A stretch of 64,000 nt of DNA, taken from positions 620,001 through 684,000 of the forward strand of contig NHNV01000002.1 of the NCBI GenBank assembly GCA_002785995.1, given 5' to 3'. The notes beneath the pieces are model-generated. The model saw only the letters and a list, made by a program, of their open reading frames with translations. It was not told the origin of the DNA and did not search any database. Shown here piece by piece: positions 44,367 to 55,312 of this stretch. The position numbers were made by a program, and so were the translations under genes. Numbering within the stretch: position 1 is the stretch's first letter; every line of letters starts with the position of its first letter. The DNA is from Mycosphaerelloides madeirae (taxonomy: Eukaryota > Ascomycota > Dothideomycetes > Mycosphaerellales > Mycosphaerellaceae).

Positions 44367-45432
44367 ATGCCTGATCTAGCGACTCTGCTGGACAAGCTCA
44401 ACTTCGGCATACCCTTTGGGCGCTGGCAGCTTCTTGAGTTTACGGATCTTTGGGTGTACGTTCCTTCCCCCTTTACTGGCGTCTACTGCACCAATAAATG
44501 ACTAACCTGTCCTTCAAAGCGTGCCACCCTTTGTGAAGCACGATCAACAAGATGCCCTGACAGCACGCTGGACCAAACGCGTACCGATCTTTCAAAAGTG
44601 CTCGCTGGCCGAGCTCGCGGCTAAAATCGTGCACGAATGCCTGGAGAGTTTCCCCGACGTCGACGCGAGGAGCTGGAATGTCGTCGACTTTGGCTCTGGG
44701 AGTGGAGGACCCGTGCCTCTGATTGAGAAGTTTGTGAATGATGGCCGACAGCACTTGGGCAAGAACCCGATTTCATTCCAGCTGAGCGACGTCGACCCAA
44801 ATTTGAACCTAGACGCTTGGATGGTCCATTCGGCGGCTTCGAGCAATCTGTCTTTCATACCGGATCCTGTCGATGCTACCAATCCGACTTTCTCAGTCAT
44901 CAGTACTACTACTGCTGGAGACAAGGAGGCTGCACGTCAGAAAGGCTTCGAATGGAACGGTAGCAAGGTGTTCCGTCTATATTCATCTGCCTTTCACCAT
45001 TTCAACGATCCTACAGCTGCAAAGGCACTGAAGAGCACCATGGACACGGCTGATGGCTTGGCTATAATCGAATTGCAGGAGCGTCGATTCTTCAGCCTCT
45101 TATTTGTCTTGCTGGAAGCCTGCCTCCTACTGCTTGGCAGCTTATTCCGGTTCTGGCGCGATCCCACTCACTTGCTTTTCACCTATCTCCTTCCTGTACA
45201 GCCGCTCGCACTGTGCCTAGACGGATGGATTGAATGCCTGAGAACCCGCAATTTTCAAGAGATCTTGCGACTGGTCTCGAGCGCTCATGGCCATAAGATG
45301 TCTGTTGAGGTTCAAGGAGATGGGCAGGTCGCCAGATTTCGAGACTGGGAGTTCAAACACACCAGAGTTTTGCATACCTGGCCGATTGGTTATATGAACG
45401 TTGTCACTGGGAGGTGTATCTTGTGGCAATAA
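44367..45432 (+). CDS. Methyltransferase-like protein with C-terminal membrane helix
   Basis: Exons 44367-44455 and 44520-45432 give 333 residues. It shows PFGRWQLLEFTDL, RVPIFQ and VVDFGSGSGGPVPLIEKF. The last resembles a SAM-binding motif I (the fungal relatives read FCSGAGGPTP). FQLSDVDPNLN follows at the acidic motif position, then a FRLYSSAFHHFND segment. A hydrophobic stretch (SLLFVLLEACLLLLGSLF, about 204-222) and LLFTYLLPVQPLAL suggest membrane association. This is an uncharacterised fungal family; methyltransferase activity is inferred from motif I only. Confidence 0.72.
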
Positions 45433-45794
45433 GAAGACTATGTATGCTTGTATCGTCTCACCTTTTTTGTGCCGAACTAGCGTGGAGACCCTTGTCCATA
45501 CCCACCTCATGGAAGCGTGGCCCTCACATGGTTGCACCAAAGCAGGTTTCCATTTCTGTCCTCGCAACTCCTCCACTCCGCCGTCCGTTCTCATGGCTTC
45601 AGCAGCGAGACACTTGCTTCCGGGCATTCACCCAGCACACACAGCCAGAAAGAATCCGGTTGCCCAAGTGGGCTGCGAATGAACTGCTCACACGCTTCCC
45701 GATACACTGCCGAGCCTGCAACGCAACATCTACGTTGGTACTTCGCTCAAAGGAACGTTTATGCAAGAGCAATCCAGGAAACAGGCTGCTCCGT
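45433..45794. other. Intergenic spacer, open in one frame
   Basis: The frame of the following gene stays open back to about 45414, with an ATG at 45528, but the encoded stretch lacks conserved-looking features. It probably is a 5' leader. Confidence 0.35.
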
Positions 45795-46532
45795 ATGCTG
45801 GCCGAGTCAAAAATGCCAGTGAGCAAGGAGGATGGCAACCCACAAGCCACGCAGAAACCCGCTGCACTACCCAACCGAGACCAGTTAGTCAAGGCGGTCG
45901 AAATCCAGCAGAAGATCGCCAAAGCGCAAGCCTATGCGAAATCTCTCCGCGAGAAAGCGGCCACAGTCACAGATTCCAAGGAGCGGGAAAGATTGATCAA
46001 AGAGGCATATGATAAGGAGATGGAAGCACATGGCAACAGTACCTGGGCCAGGCGGATGCAAAGTGGACCTTGGCAAGGTCTTGCTGCTGGCTCAGGAATT
46101 GGCTTGGGGACTGGATTGGGAATCGGCACAGTTGTGGGAGCTCTAGTAGGTGGCTTGGTGTCGATACCTACGACAGGACTCGGGGCATTGATAGGAACTG
46201 GCGTGGGCGCTATCAACGGGCCTTTCATCAAGCTCGGAGGCAAGGACACACGATGGGAAGACGCTTCACCTGAGCAGGTTGTCAACGCGATAGAGCAGGA
46301 GTATGCCGGCAAGCAGGAGCTCCCACCGCCTGAAAAGGAGGCTTCAACAGCAGTCGCTGGAGAAACGCCATCAACACAGCCGAGTGAGCCCAAGCCCAGG
46401 AAGAAGCCTAGGAAAATCGAGATCAGGTCGAAACAAGATGGACCCTCCGATGATGCACCGGGCACCCAGACTTCTCCCATTGCTTCGGAAAAAGAAAGTC
46501 CACGACGGCCGAAGAAGCTTCAGACGACATAG
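45795..46532 (+). CDS. Glycine-zipper membrane protein of unknown function
   Basis: A 245-residue frame. An N-terminal helix (NRDQLVKAVEIQQKIAKAQ, then KSLREKAATVTDSKERERL) leads to WARRMQSGPWQGLAAGSGIG. Then comes a Gly-rich hydrophobic hairpin of G-x3-G steps (GTGLGIGTVVGALVGGLV, TTGLGALIGTGVGAINGP), the mark of glycine-zipper membrane segments. The C-terminal tail is Pro/Lys/Ser-rich. I recognise similar uncharacterised fungal proteins; no function is known. The start is uncertain. 45528, 45795 and 45813 are all in frame. The last has the best ATG context, and the region before it looks non-conserved. Confidence 0.68.
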   Translation: MLAESKMPVSKEDGNPQATQKPAALPNRDQLVKAVEIQQKIAKAQAYAKSLREKAATVTDSKERERLIKEAYDKEMEAHGNSTWARRMQSGPWQGLAAGSGIGLGTGLGIGTVVGALVGGLVSIPTTGLGALIGTGVGAINGPFIKLGGKDTRWEDASPEQVVNAIEQEYAGKQELPPPEKEASTAVAGETPSTQPSEPKPRKKPRKIEIRSKQDGPSDDAPGTQTSPIASEKESPRRPKKLQTT

Positions 46533-46561
46533 ATCGATGGAGGCTGCACCAAGCACTACAG

Positions 46562-46693
46562 GCGTCTACCAGCGTCGGAAGGTAAAAGTCAACAGGGCAA
46601 GAAGTCTAGCCTCCTATCGAACACCCTCGACTACGGCACTACTCTCGCGTTGATTGGTTTGTAGTCGCATCAGTCTGCAGAGAGAGAGGCATC
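46562..46693 (+). repeat. Dispersed repeat, copy B (about 130 bp)
   Basis: Starts GCGTCTACCAGCGTCGGAAG and ends near AGAGAGAGGCATC. It aligns with 40656-40783. Several differences are TG in copy A versus TA in copy B (for example CTGCC/CTACC). It sits just after the stop of the glycine-zipper gene. Confidence 0.75.
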
Positions 46694-46730
46694 GCCCGTT
46701 TCAACGGTAGGGCAGAATCCGACCACTGAA

Positions 46731-46936
46731 TACAGCTCTTGACGATCTCAAAGACTCCGACATCCTGATCGCGAACCTAGAGGCTCCCGTCGAGCAGTTG
46801 AGCAATGCGCTCGGGGCTGCCAACGTGGATGTTCCGAAGATGCTCAGCGACGACGATAAGGTCGCGGCTGACATCGAGGCTGAATTTCGCTGCAAGATGA
46901 AGGGCACCGGTCTGGGACATCGTTTACAGAAGTGAG
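46731..46936 (+). other. Orphan exon-like open stretch
   Basis: After a CAG at 46733-46735 the strand reads LDDLKDSDILIANLEAPVEQ, SNALGAANVDVPKMLSDDDK and ends MKGTGLGHRLQK at a stop near 46936. Composition looks like genuine acidic helical protein. There is no ATG, and a stop lies 11 codons upstream. It could be a terminal exon whose 5' part is not obvious, or a fragment of a gene cut by the adjacent repeat. Family not recognised. Confidence 0.35.
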
Positions 46937-47370
46937 GGGGTGAGGAGATGAAGCATATTCAAGTACTTCGTGACACAGACAAGAATGAAACGCATCATAC
47001 ATCAGGAAAGTATCCCGCAACTCCAGTCACATGACATTGACTTCACCCAGACCGGGTCTCCGCTCTTAGCACCGAAGGAGAAGTTTAAAAAATCGGGCAC
47101 CCACCACCTCATCCCGAAACCAACATTCGAATAAACACCCTCGCACTTTTTCTATTCCGATCTCCAAGACCTTGCTGGGAACACCGGCAAGACGCGTAAG
47201 CTTATCTTCTTGTCCGACGTCAATCGTTTTCTTGAATTACTAGACAGCTGTTGGGCCTTTTCTCCGTTGTCATCACCACTTCAGAGTCGCATTTCTTTCT
47301 CTTTCTCCAGCACTTAGCATGCTCTTCGCTGCGACATTCTAATACTCTGGACTTCAAGAAAGCCTCCAGC

Positions 47371-48194
47371 ATGTCCACTCCCCATCAGCAAACCATCTCC
47401 GCCCTCATTCTCCTCGCCCTGACCCCAACCTCCCTCGCCCAAGGCTTCGGCGGCGGCGGCTATGGCGGAGGAGGCAATCCCTACTCGAACGGCGGCGACG
47501 GTAACAACCCCTTCGGAGACAACGGAAACTCAGGCTTTGGATTCGGCTTCTTCAACTTCTCCCACGCCACCGTAGTCCTCACCGCGCATGCAGTACTCGC
47601 AACGCTGGCATTCGCTCTCTTCTTCCCCGCGGGCGGCATCCTGATACGCTTGGGTTCTTTCCGCGGTCTCTGGCTTGTACATGGATTGGTGCAAGTGTTT
47701 GGGTATATTTTGTATATCGCAGCTTTTGGATTGGGGATTTGGGTATGCATACCTCCCTCGAATAGGCACATAATATCTGTTGGTACTAACATCATATATT
47801 CTAGATGATCAATCAACGCTTCGAACTCCTACATAATGCCCACCCGATCATCGGAATCGTCCTCTTCGTGCTGCTCTTCTTCCAACCTTTCCTGGGCCTC
47901 TTGCACCACTTCCTCTTCAAGAAGCACAGCCGTCGTGTCCTCTGGTCTTACGGACATATCTGGCTCGGCAGGATCATCATCACCTTGGGTGTTATCAACG
48001 GCGGTCTGGGATTGCAGCTCGCGCAGAGATTACCCTTGGCACCGCCGTCGAATGGTGCGATTGTCGCGTATGGAGTTGTGGCGGGGATTATATGGCTTTT
48101 GTATGTTGTTTCGATTTTCGTTGGTGAAAGGAGGCGGAATAGGGCTCCTCCGCCATATAGCAAGGCTGTCGGCAGTAAGACGCAATATGCTTGA
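47371..48194 (+). CDS. Cytochrome b561-domain membrane protein
   Basis: Exons 47371-47742 and 47805-48194 give 253 residues. A signal peptide (ISALILLALTPTSLAQG) is followed by a Gly/Asn-rich spacer of about 35 residues (GGGGYGGGGNPY), then membrane helices. His residues sit where b561 haem ligands are expected: VLTAHAVLATLAF, GLWLVHGLVQVFGY, LLHNAHPIIGIVLF and WSYGHIWLGRIIITLG. A short basic tail (GERRRNRAPPPYSK) is cytosolic. B561 proteins pass electrons across membranes, usually from ascorbate or to ferric iron. Partner and substrate are unknown. No DOMON domain is present, only the Gly-rich segment. Confidence 0.85.
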
Positions 48195-48356
48195 GTAGCG
48201 AATTGGATTTGGACGGCTTGATGAGATATGAGCTTTACGCATCGAAGAAAACTTGTAATCAATTCCTCAGCCGCCATGGCATTAGAAGGAGGGGAAAAAC
48301 TTATTTGGGACATCACTCCAATGGTATCATCCAACGCACCCTCCAGGGCGACGCAT

Positions 48357-50483
48357 TCATTTCTTGCCGCCCTTGGACTCGTGCACAACCTCGATGATCT
48401 TATCAACGACAGACGGGTCTGCAAGGGTTGAAGTATCTCCCAGCTGGTCTTCCTCACCTGCGAGGATCTTACGGAGAATGCGGCGCATGATCTTGCCGGA
48501 TCGGGTCTTAGGAAGATCTGGGACGACGAAAATGGCCTTTGGTGCTGCGAATGGGCCGATGGATTTCCTGACCTGCAGGATGAGGTCCTTCCTGAGTTGG
48601 TCGTTGACTTCGTTGCCGTCCTTGATGGAGACGAAAGCGTTGACGGCTTGGCCGGTGAGTTCGTCGTTGATACCGACGACTGCGGCCTCTCCAACGCTGT
48701 GGTGCTCGATGAGGGCGGCTTCGATCTCGGCTGTGGACAGACGGTGGCCAGAGACGTTGACGACGTCGTCGACGCGGCCACGGATCCAGTAGTAGCCTTC
48801 GTAGTCGCGAGCAGCACCGTCTCCGGTGAAGTAATATCCTTTGTACACGTTGAGGTATGTGTCCATATATCTTTTGTGGGCACCCCAGACGGTGCGGGCC
48901 ATTGATGGCCATGGCTGCTTGAATGCCAAAACTCCCTCGACGTCATTTCCGTTGATCTCCTCGCCACTGACAGGGTCGATAATTGCAGGCTCGATGCCGA
49001 AGAAAGGAAGGGAGGCGGATCCAGGCTTGGTAGGCGTTACACCTCCCAAGGGGGTGATGACGTGGGAGCCGGTCTCGGTTTGCCAGTAGGTCTACTCGTT
49101 GTTAGCAACAGACCATGCTTGAAGCGGAAGTTCTCGTGATACTCACGTCGACAATGTGTGCTTCCTTCTTGCCAACCTTCTCGTGGTACCATTTCCAGAC
49201 CTCAGCAGCGATTGGCTCACCGACCGATCCAAGAACACGGAGGGACTTCATCTGGTGCTTTACATGCTCGTCTCCGGCGCGCTTAAGCAACCGCAGAGCA
49301 GTGGGCGCCACGTAGAATTGTGTCACGCCGTGAGTCTCGCAAACGTCCCAGTATCTGCTGAAGTCCGGGTATGCTGGAGTGCCTTCGAAGACAACAGTGG
49401 CAACGCCGAGAAGCAGAGGAGCATAGACGACATAGGTGTGTCCAGTGATCCAGCCAACGTCACCACCGCAAAAGAACTTGTCTGAGTCGTGGATATCGAA
49501 AACGTATTTGCCAGTTGCTGCAGCACCGAGCAGGTATCCGCCGGTAGTGTGCATCACACCCTTTGGCTTGCCAGTAGAGCCAGATGTATAAAGAAGGAAA
49601 AGCGGATCCTCAGAGTTCATGCTTTCTGGTGCGTAGTAGGCGGGCCACTTCTCAGTCTCCTCGTGCCACCAAAGGTCCCGACCCTTGGTCCATGGCACCT
49701 CAGCGCCGGTACGCTTGTAGACCAGACAGTGGGTAACGTCTGGGCACTGCTTCAAAGCATCGTCCACAATCTTCTTGGTTCCAATGAGCTTGCCACCACG
49801 CTTGCCCTCGTCAGTGGTCAGGACGACCTTGGAGCGAGCATCGATGATACGGTCACGCAGCGAATCTGCACTGAAACCAGCGAAGACGACCGAGTGGACA
49901 GCTCCAATACGCGTGATAGCCAAGAAAGCAATGACAGCCTCGGGAATCATGGGTAGGTAAATAGCGACAGTGTCTCCCTTCTTCACACCCATTTGCTTGA
50001 GGGTCCAGGCGAGCTTGGAGACTTCGCGCAGAAGCTCGCCGTAGGAGATTGTACGGCCCTCGCCCTTCTCGTCTGCCTCGTAGATGATGGCAGGCTTGTC
50101 GGGGTTCTTGGCAGCGTGACGATCGACGCAGTTGTAGGAGGCATTGAGCTTGCCCTCTTGGAACCAAGCACTGTCGCCGTTGGCCAACGAGCCGGTATGG
50201 ACGTTTTGGAAGTCACGCTCCCAAGTGAGGAGCTCACGGGCCAGCTTTCCCCAGAACTTGTGTGGCTCGGTGATGGACTCCTTGTACATCTCCTTGTAGT
50301 GATCGAGAGAGGTGATATGAGGCTTGGCAGGGTGCTTGCTGCAGAGGATCAGCGTTGAACAGCAGGTAAGTGAATTACTGGCAGAGAAACAGCGTACCTC
50401 ATGAAGGCCTCGGGAACATGGTAGGTCTCCGCATTGTGTGATTCAGGAATGCCCTGAGACGGTTGAACTTCCCCCTCCGACAT
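48357..50483 (-). CDS. facA: Acetyl-CoA synthetase (cytosolic, FacA type)
   Basis: Exons 50483-50398, 50338-49147 and 49091-48357 give 670 residues, the normal length. The N-terminus (MSEGEVQPSQGIPESHNAET) leads to HKFWGKLARELLTWERDFQ. AMP-binding motifs are YTSGSTGKPKGVMHTTGG (P-loop), DVGWITGHTYVVYAPLL, VDTYWQTETGS across the second junction, YFTGDGAARDYEGYYW and GRVDDVVNVSGHR. The catalytic Lys is in KTRSGKIMRRILRKI. There is no organellar targeting signal. The enzyme makes acetyl-CoA from acetate, ATP and CoA, needed for growth on acetate or ethanol and for histone acetylation. Confidence 0.96.
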
Positions 50484-52054
50484 AGTTGCGATGGGAGTAG
50501 TGGTGGTGGTGGTGGTGGTGGTGGTGGCGGGAGCGGATGGTCGTGTTTCTGCAGATGCGATGGGTGTGACGACAGGTTATGGCGGGGGATGGAGGGAGGA
50601 AAGAGCGGGAACGATGGAGAGACGAAGGAAGTGAGGAAAAGGTGGTAGAGAGGGCACAGGAGAAACGTTTAATACATGTACCAGGGACGCAGCTCAAGGA
50701 TTAGGACTGGGGTCGTGAGCGACGGAAGACATTAGCTGCCACGGCTGGGTTGCCCGAGGTAGAGACAGACCCACAGACAGAAGCACTCACTACTTGGTGT
50801 CAGCAAAACGCTGGGGGTGCGCGTGCCAGTTAGTAGTAGTGCTAGCAGCAGTCCTACAAGCACAATTTGAGATTCTCAGGAAGCTGAGGCGTGCTCCATC
50901 GTCATGGCTTCCCCGCGGTGGGGTGAAGGGAACGGATGCTGCACTCACTTCGCGAGCAAAACGCAGGCTGACGCTTAGCCAGGCGCGGCGGTCGGCTAAA
51001 GGGCAAATGCACAATGCTCTTCCGTTCGGCCGGTGTGTAGCTGCTGCAGTAGTGTTCTGTGATTGCGGCGTGCGGCTCCGTCGTGCAGTGCGAAATAACA
51101 ACTGGTAATGCCTTTTGTCCTCGCACAGAGCACTCTGATCAGACCAAGCCTCCCTCCGCGACCTCGTCCTTCGCGCAGGACGCTATCACAACGCCCGCTC
51201 CAGGACGCCCTGTATCTCGCGAATTGCCCTTGGTGGTTCGTGATTGCACGCACAGCTCGCCAGGGAGTGGTGACAACGGCATCCCCGTCCGCTTTCGCAC
51301 GAAGCACCAGCAAGCCTTTGCGGCGCGAGATCTGAGCCAGGGATGGGCGAGGTCCGAGTCGACTGGCCGGCCGTCCCCGTATGTGTGTGCGTGCGTTGGT
51401 GGGGAATGAGGATGAGGATGGGGATGGGGCCGAAGATAGCGGATGCGGTCGGGCGTGCACTGCTCTGGACGTCCATTTGCACACAGACGTGAAGACGACG
51501 AACGAAACACATAAGGCAGGTGTTGTCAGGATCGTGCCTACTGCAGAGGGAAAGCACATGGTCAACAGGGGCTGGGACGCGGCTGCCCTGAGTTATTAGA
51601 GTTGCGGGCCGTTACTGCGCCTAACGACATCGACGGCTATTGGCACGCAGATAACGGTGGTATTATTCGCCTTTGTTTATTACTCCTTTCCACGACCACT
51701 CCTTCACCGCCGCTCCGCCTTGCACACCCCGATCGCGATCTTCCAGTGCGACTCTCCGCGACTGTCTTCAAGCGACGAGTGCGCGTCAATGGCGGCCTGA
51801 GGCGACAGCCACAACTGCCGGACGAGGTACTCGAGTGAACTGGAGAGCGGTGCGCGGTGGCTGGAAGCACCTTCACTTCGCATTCCGCATGTTGCCGTAG
51901 CAATTTCTGGCAATGACCTACAATCTCAGCTACCACTCTCCTCGCGATCTGTAAGATCCTCACATGCCGCCAATCCGACCATTTCTGCCATTCGCAGGCT
52001 AATCCACGCATCTTCACGTAGCTGGCACGGCCGACGACGCTCTTTTGAGGAAGG
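50484..52054. promoter_or_regulatory. Divergent promoter region of acetyl-CoA synthetase and the WD40 gene
   Basis: About 1.57 kb with no supported gene. It contains a TGG microsatellite close to the facA start. Confidence 0.4.
50501..50527. repeat. TGG trinucleotide microsatellite in the facA leader
   Basis: Nine uninterrupted TGG units (CCA on the coding strand), starting 18 bases upstream of the facA ATG. It probably lies in the 5' UTR. Confidence 0.9.
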
Positions 52055-55000
52055 ATGACCTCCTATCATCCAGCACTGCGACTTTCCCCCTCCAATTCGC
52101 CCTACTTCAAGGCACCGAGTCCTCGATCTCCCTCCAAGACCTCCAAATCCGACGAGCCCGGACTTCATCTCCGAAGAGTGAATGGCACAACCACCGCTTC
52201 TGCCACTTCCTTCGACTGCTTGCCCTCCGCGAATAAGTTTGTGTATACCGCCGGAGCTGCGGCCGTCATAGCTACGATCGACGACGACCTCAACGTCACG
52301 CAAACCTTCTTCCGAGCGAACCCCAATTCCGCGAACGCGTCGCGAGATGCTCCCGGGAATTATCCCTCTTCACCTTCGCCCAGCGAGCCTCGAAATCGAG
52401 CGTTAGGCAACCTGAAAGAGCAAGGACATAGTACTTCTCCAATCGCGTCTTCAGGGCGTGACTGGTTGGATTCTCCGGGCAGGACAAATTCTGCAAAAGA
52501 TCGTATCAAGGCTGCCACCTCTGTCGCCATCAGCCCAAACGGGAAGTGGCTTGCCATTGGCGAAACCGGATACAGACCGCGAATCCTGATTTTTTCCGCC
52601 CGAGAGGGCTCGTCTGAATCTCCTGTGGCGATTGTGGTAGAGCATACTTTCGGAGTACATGCTCTGAAATTCAGCCCGGATTCCAGATCCTTGGCTTCAC
52701 TAGGAACTGTCAACGATGGATTTATCTACGTGTGGGCAATTGACGACCGCACTGGAGCTGCAACACTCTCGGCGAGCAACAAGTGCACGTCCATCGTTCA
52801 TTGCATGTTATGGATGGGCCGGAGCGTCATAACTGCCGGACTTCGGTTCGCCAAAGTCTGGCGCCCTGATGAAGACACCTTTAGCGAGACTCGCGTTATC
52901 GATGCATCGCGAGGAAGCGCAGTATCAACCCCTCGCAATAAAACAGACCTTCGCGCATCTGATTTCGGTAACAGCATTCTCAGCCCCAAACACCGCGCAT
53001 TGGCTGGCAAAAACAGCCTTCTCGGGGATATGCTTGAAGCAACCTTCACATGCGCGGTAGCTATTGCGGACGCAAAAGCCATCATTTGCTCAGAAACTGG
53101 TGATATTTGCGTGCTGGATGACACGGAAAAGACACAATCGCTAACGCTAGCCACAAATGCGGGACATCGAGTCACGGCCGCACGCTTTGATTCTGTCGAA
53201 GATGTTCTCTATACCGTTGGTGCTGATGATCACGTGGCAATGTTCACCATATCTCAGTTGGAAAAGCTCGCGGGAACGCGGAAGCAGCGACGGCAATCCA
53301 ACGTCTCAACGAATTCCTCATCCGCAGGCAGTCCTACAGTCATCGCCAGCGCAGCCGTGGGTACTGCAATTGTAGAGGTGGACACAAATCGCGTAATTCG
53401 GTTGTCTAAAGCAAATTCCCAGTCCGTCGAAGCGGTCTCCTCTCGTCACCTAACAGCACATCAAGACGCCGTGCTCGGGGTGCGGCCATGGCGCTCATCA
53501 ATAATAAACGGCGCGGCTTTCTTCACATTCTCTGCAAACGGAACCATTCACTTCTGGAACGAGGAAGGTACTTCGGTTGCTGAAGCGTTAAAGATTCCGG
53601 TCGAAGATGCCACAGAGATGTACGGCCTCACAAATGAGTTGAAGTCTGTTACAACGTTATTGGACGGCACTATGCTCGCCTCGGGAGACAGATATGGCAC
53701 ATTGACCCTTGTCGATGTCCAAACACGGCGTGTGCTGCACCAAGTGCGAGCTCATTCCGCGGAGGTGCTCGACCTTCTCGCATTCGATCGCGATGGAGTA
53801 CAATATCTGGCCTCTGCTAGTCGAGACAGGACTGTGCAGCTCTTCGTTTGCAGCAACAGATTGGAGCTATCGCAGACCATGGACGAGCACGCTGGCGCAG
53901 TGACGGGCTTACTACTGTCCGGTGACGGCGAGCAGTTGCTATCTTGCTCTGCGGATCGATCCATTGTTGTCCGCCAGAGTGTCTTCCGAGCTTCGAGCGA
54001 CCCAAGTACGCTGGCTTTTGCCATGCTTCGAGCCATCACCGTTAAGTCATCGCCTACAAGCATGTGCTTGACCACTCAGGACGACACTGTCTTGATTTCG
54101 ACGATCGACCGCTGTATTGGAAAATACAGCACGAAAACCGGCCAGCCAGGCTTCAGCTTCAAATGTGGCGACAACGAGAATGGTGAAGCCGTGGCTATGT
54201 CGAAAATCTTATATGCACCCTCCCTGAACGGCAATCCGACTATCGCGTGTGTCTCCAGCAGCGATAAGTCCCTACGGCTGTACTCGGAATATGGGAGCCT
54301 AATCGCTCGTGACTGGGGTCACACCGAGGGCATCACGGACATGGCAATCGTGCAAACGCCTTCGATGACCAGGAACCTCGCTTATGCGTCCCCCCAAATA
54401 GTGACAGTGGCTGCAGACTCTACGATTTTCATGTGGGACAGCACAGTCTCCCACATCCGGTCGAAGGATACGTCTGGCAGTGTGGACGACGGACAGACTC
54501 CGAACCCAGCTGCCTCAATGCCGTTGCGTCCTCCACTGCGCAAGGTCATCTCGTACTCAGAAATGTCACGTTTCCGACGCGAAAAATCGATGGAAGAACG
54601 TGATCCACCGTCGCCTTCTGTAAACGGGTTGTCTGCATTGACCGCCTCGCCTCAGAAGCTTCGAAAGAAGACTTCCAGGACGTCGTTGGCACAGCCCCCT
54701 CGACTAGAGCCAGGCTTCCGTTCGACATTTGATTCCTCCCGACGGAAAAGCATGAGGAACCGGTCACCATCTCCGCCAAGTCCGCGTGCGTCGAGCAAGA
54801 AGGAGCTACAGCGAAGACCTTCTCTTGGGGCATCGCTGCGATCCAAAAGTACAGATAACCTCTCGGCCACCAATAGTTCCCAACCCTCGAATAACACAGG
54901 CTTTGGATCGTTGACCTCTTCTACGGAATCAGTCTGTCGCACTCTGCGTGCGTATCGGAAGAAGCTTACAAACTCAAATTCGAACGACAAGATCACGCCC

Positions 55001-55312
55001 GATGCCCTTCGCGAGCTGGAAAAAGAGCTCAAACTTACAGCACGAGCGGTTGGCGAGAAGTCTCAGAGCAAGAGCATTGACGAAGCGGTCATGGCACGAC
55101 TGCTCGACCAGGCTTCTGACAAAATCGTGGGTATGCTGGACCAGAAAATCAAGGAGCGCGTCGAAGATGAGGTTAGGCGGAATGGAGACTCTGGGTCTAC
55201 CAGTTCACAGTCGTACCTGGATGCTCCAACAGAGCTTGACGAGCCGCACATGGAGCGGTCAGACACTGCACCTGGAGCACTGGAGACGCTTCGCCCTCGA
55301 AAATCCGGATGA
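52055..55312 (+). CDS. WD40 protein, WDR62/MAPKBP1-like
   Basis: A single exon of 1085 residues. The N-terminus is Ser/Pro-rich (about 50). Two sets of WD40 repeats follow (about 55-830), with NKFVYTAGAAAVI, KAATSVAISPNGKWLAIGET, ALKFSPDSRSLASLGTVND, the second-propeller repeats VLDLLAFDRDGVQYLASASR and VTGLLLSGDGEQLLSCSADR, and a last IVTVAADSTIFMWD. The C-terminal about 250 residues are Ser/Arg-rich, then helical (DALRELEKELKLTARAVGE), probably a coiled coil for dimerisation. The repeat order resembles the WDR62/MAPKBP1 family, scaffolds for JNK signalling and spindle poles in animals. The fungal role is unknown. Confidence 0.85.
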   Translation: MTSYHPALRLSPSNSPYFKAPSPRSPSKTSKSDEPGLHLRRVNGTTTASATSFDCLPSANKFVYTAGAAAVIATIDDDLNVTQTFFRANPNSANASRDAPGNYPSSPSPSEPRNRALGNLKEQGHSTSPIASSGRDWLDSPGRTNSAKDRIKAATSVAISPNGKWLAIGETGYRPRILIFSAREGSSESPVAIVVEHTFGVHALKFSPDSRSLASLGTVNDGFIYVWAIDDRTGAATLSASNKCTSIVHCMLWMGRSVITAGLRFAKVWRPDEDTFSETRVIDASRGSAVSTPRNKTDLRASDFGNSILSPKHRALAGKNSLLGDMLEATFTCAVAIADAKAIICSETGDICVLDDTEKTQSLTLATNAGHRVTAARFDSVEDVLYTVGADDHVAMFTISQLEKLAGTRKQRRQSNVSTNSSSAGSPTVIASAAVGTAIVEVDTNRVIRLSKANSQSVEAVSSRHLTAHQDAVLGVRPWRSSIINGAAFFTFSANGTIHFWNEEGTSVAEALKIPVEDATEMYGLTNELKSVTTLLDGTMLASGDRYGTLTLVDVQTRRVLHQVRAHSAEVLDLLAFDRDGVQYLASASRDRTVQLFVCSNRLELSQTMDEHAGAVTGLLLSGDGEQLLSCSADRSIVVRQSVFRASSDPSTLAFAMLRAITVKSSPTSMCLTTQDDTVLISTIDRCIGKYSTKTGQPGFSFKCGDNENGEAVAMSKILYAPSLNGNPTIACVSSSDKSLRLYSEYGSLIARDWGHTEGITDMAIVQTPSMTRNLAYASPQIVTVAADSTIFMWDSTVSHIRSKDTSGSVDDGQTPNPAASMPLRPPLRKVISYSEMSRFRREKSMEERDPPSPSVNGLSALTASPQKLRKKTSRTSLAQPPRLEPGFRSTFDSSRRKSMRNRSPSPPSPRASSKKELQRRPSLGASLRSKSTDNLSATNSSQPSNNTGFGSLTSSTESVCRTLRAYRKKLTNSNSNDKITPDALRELEKELKLTARAVGEKSQSKSIDEAVMARLLDQASDKIVGMLDQKIKERVEDEVRRNGDSGSTSSQSYLDAPTELDEPHMERSDTAPGALETLRPRKSG

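Larger units (their letters stand above)
46533..47370. other. Intergenic region with repeat copy B and an orphan exon-like stretch
   Basis: Holds the second dispersed repeat copy (46562-46693), the orphan frame at 46731-46936, then a pyrimidine-rich leader of the next gene. Confidence 0.4.

Noticed and set aside
47948..48967. Minus-strand frame spanning the b561 and acetyl-CoA synthetase genes
   Set aside because: Runs through two well-supported genes on different frames; Ser/Thr/Pro-biased, no conserved motif.
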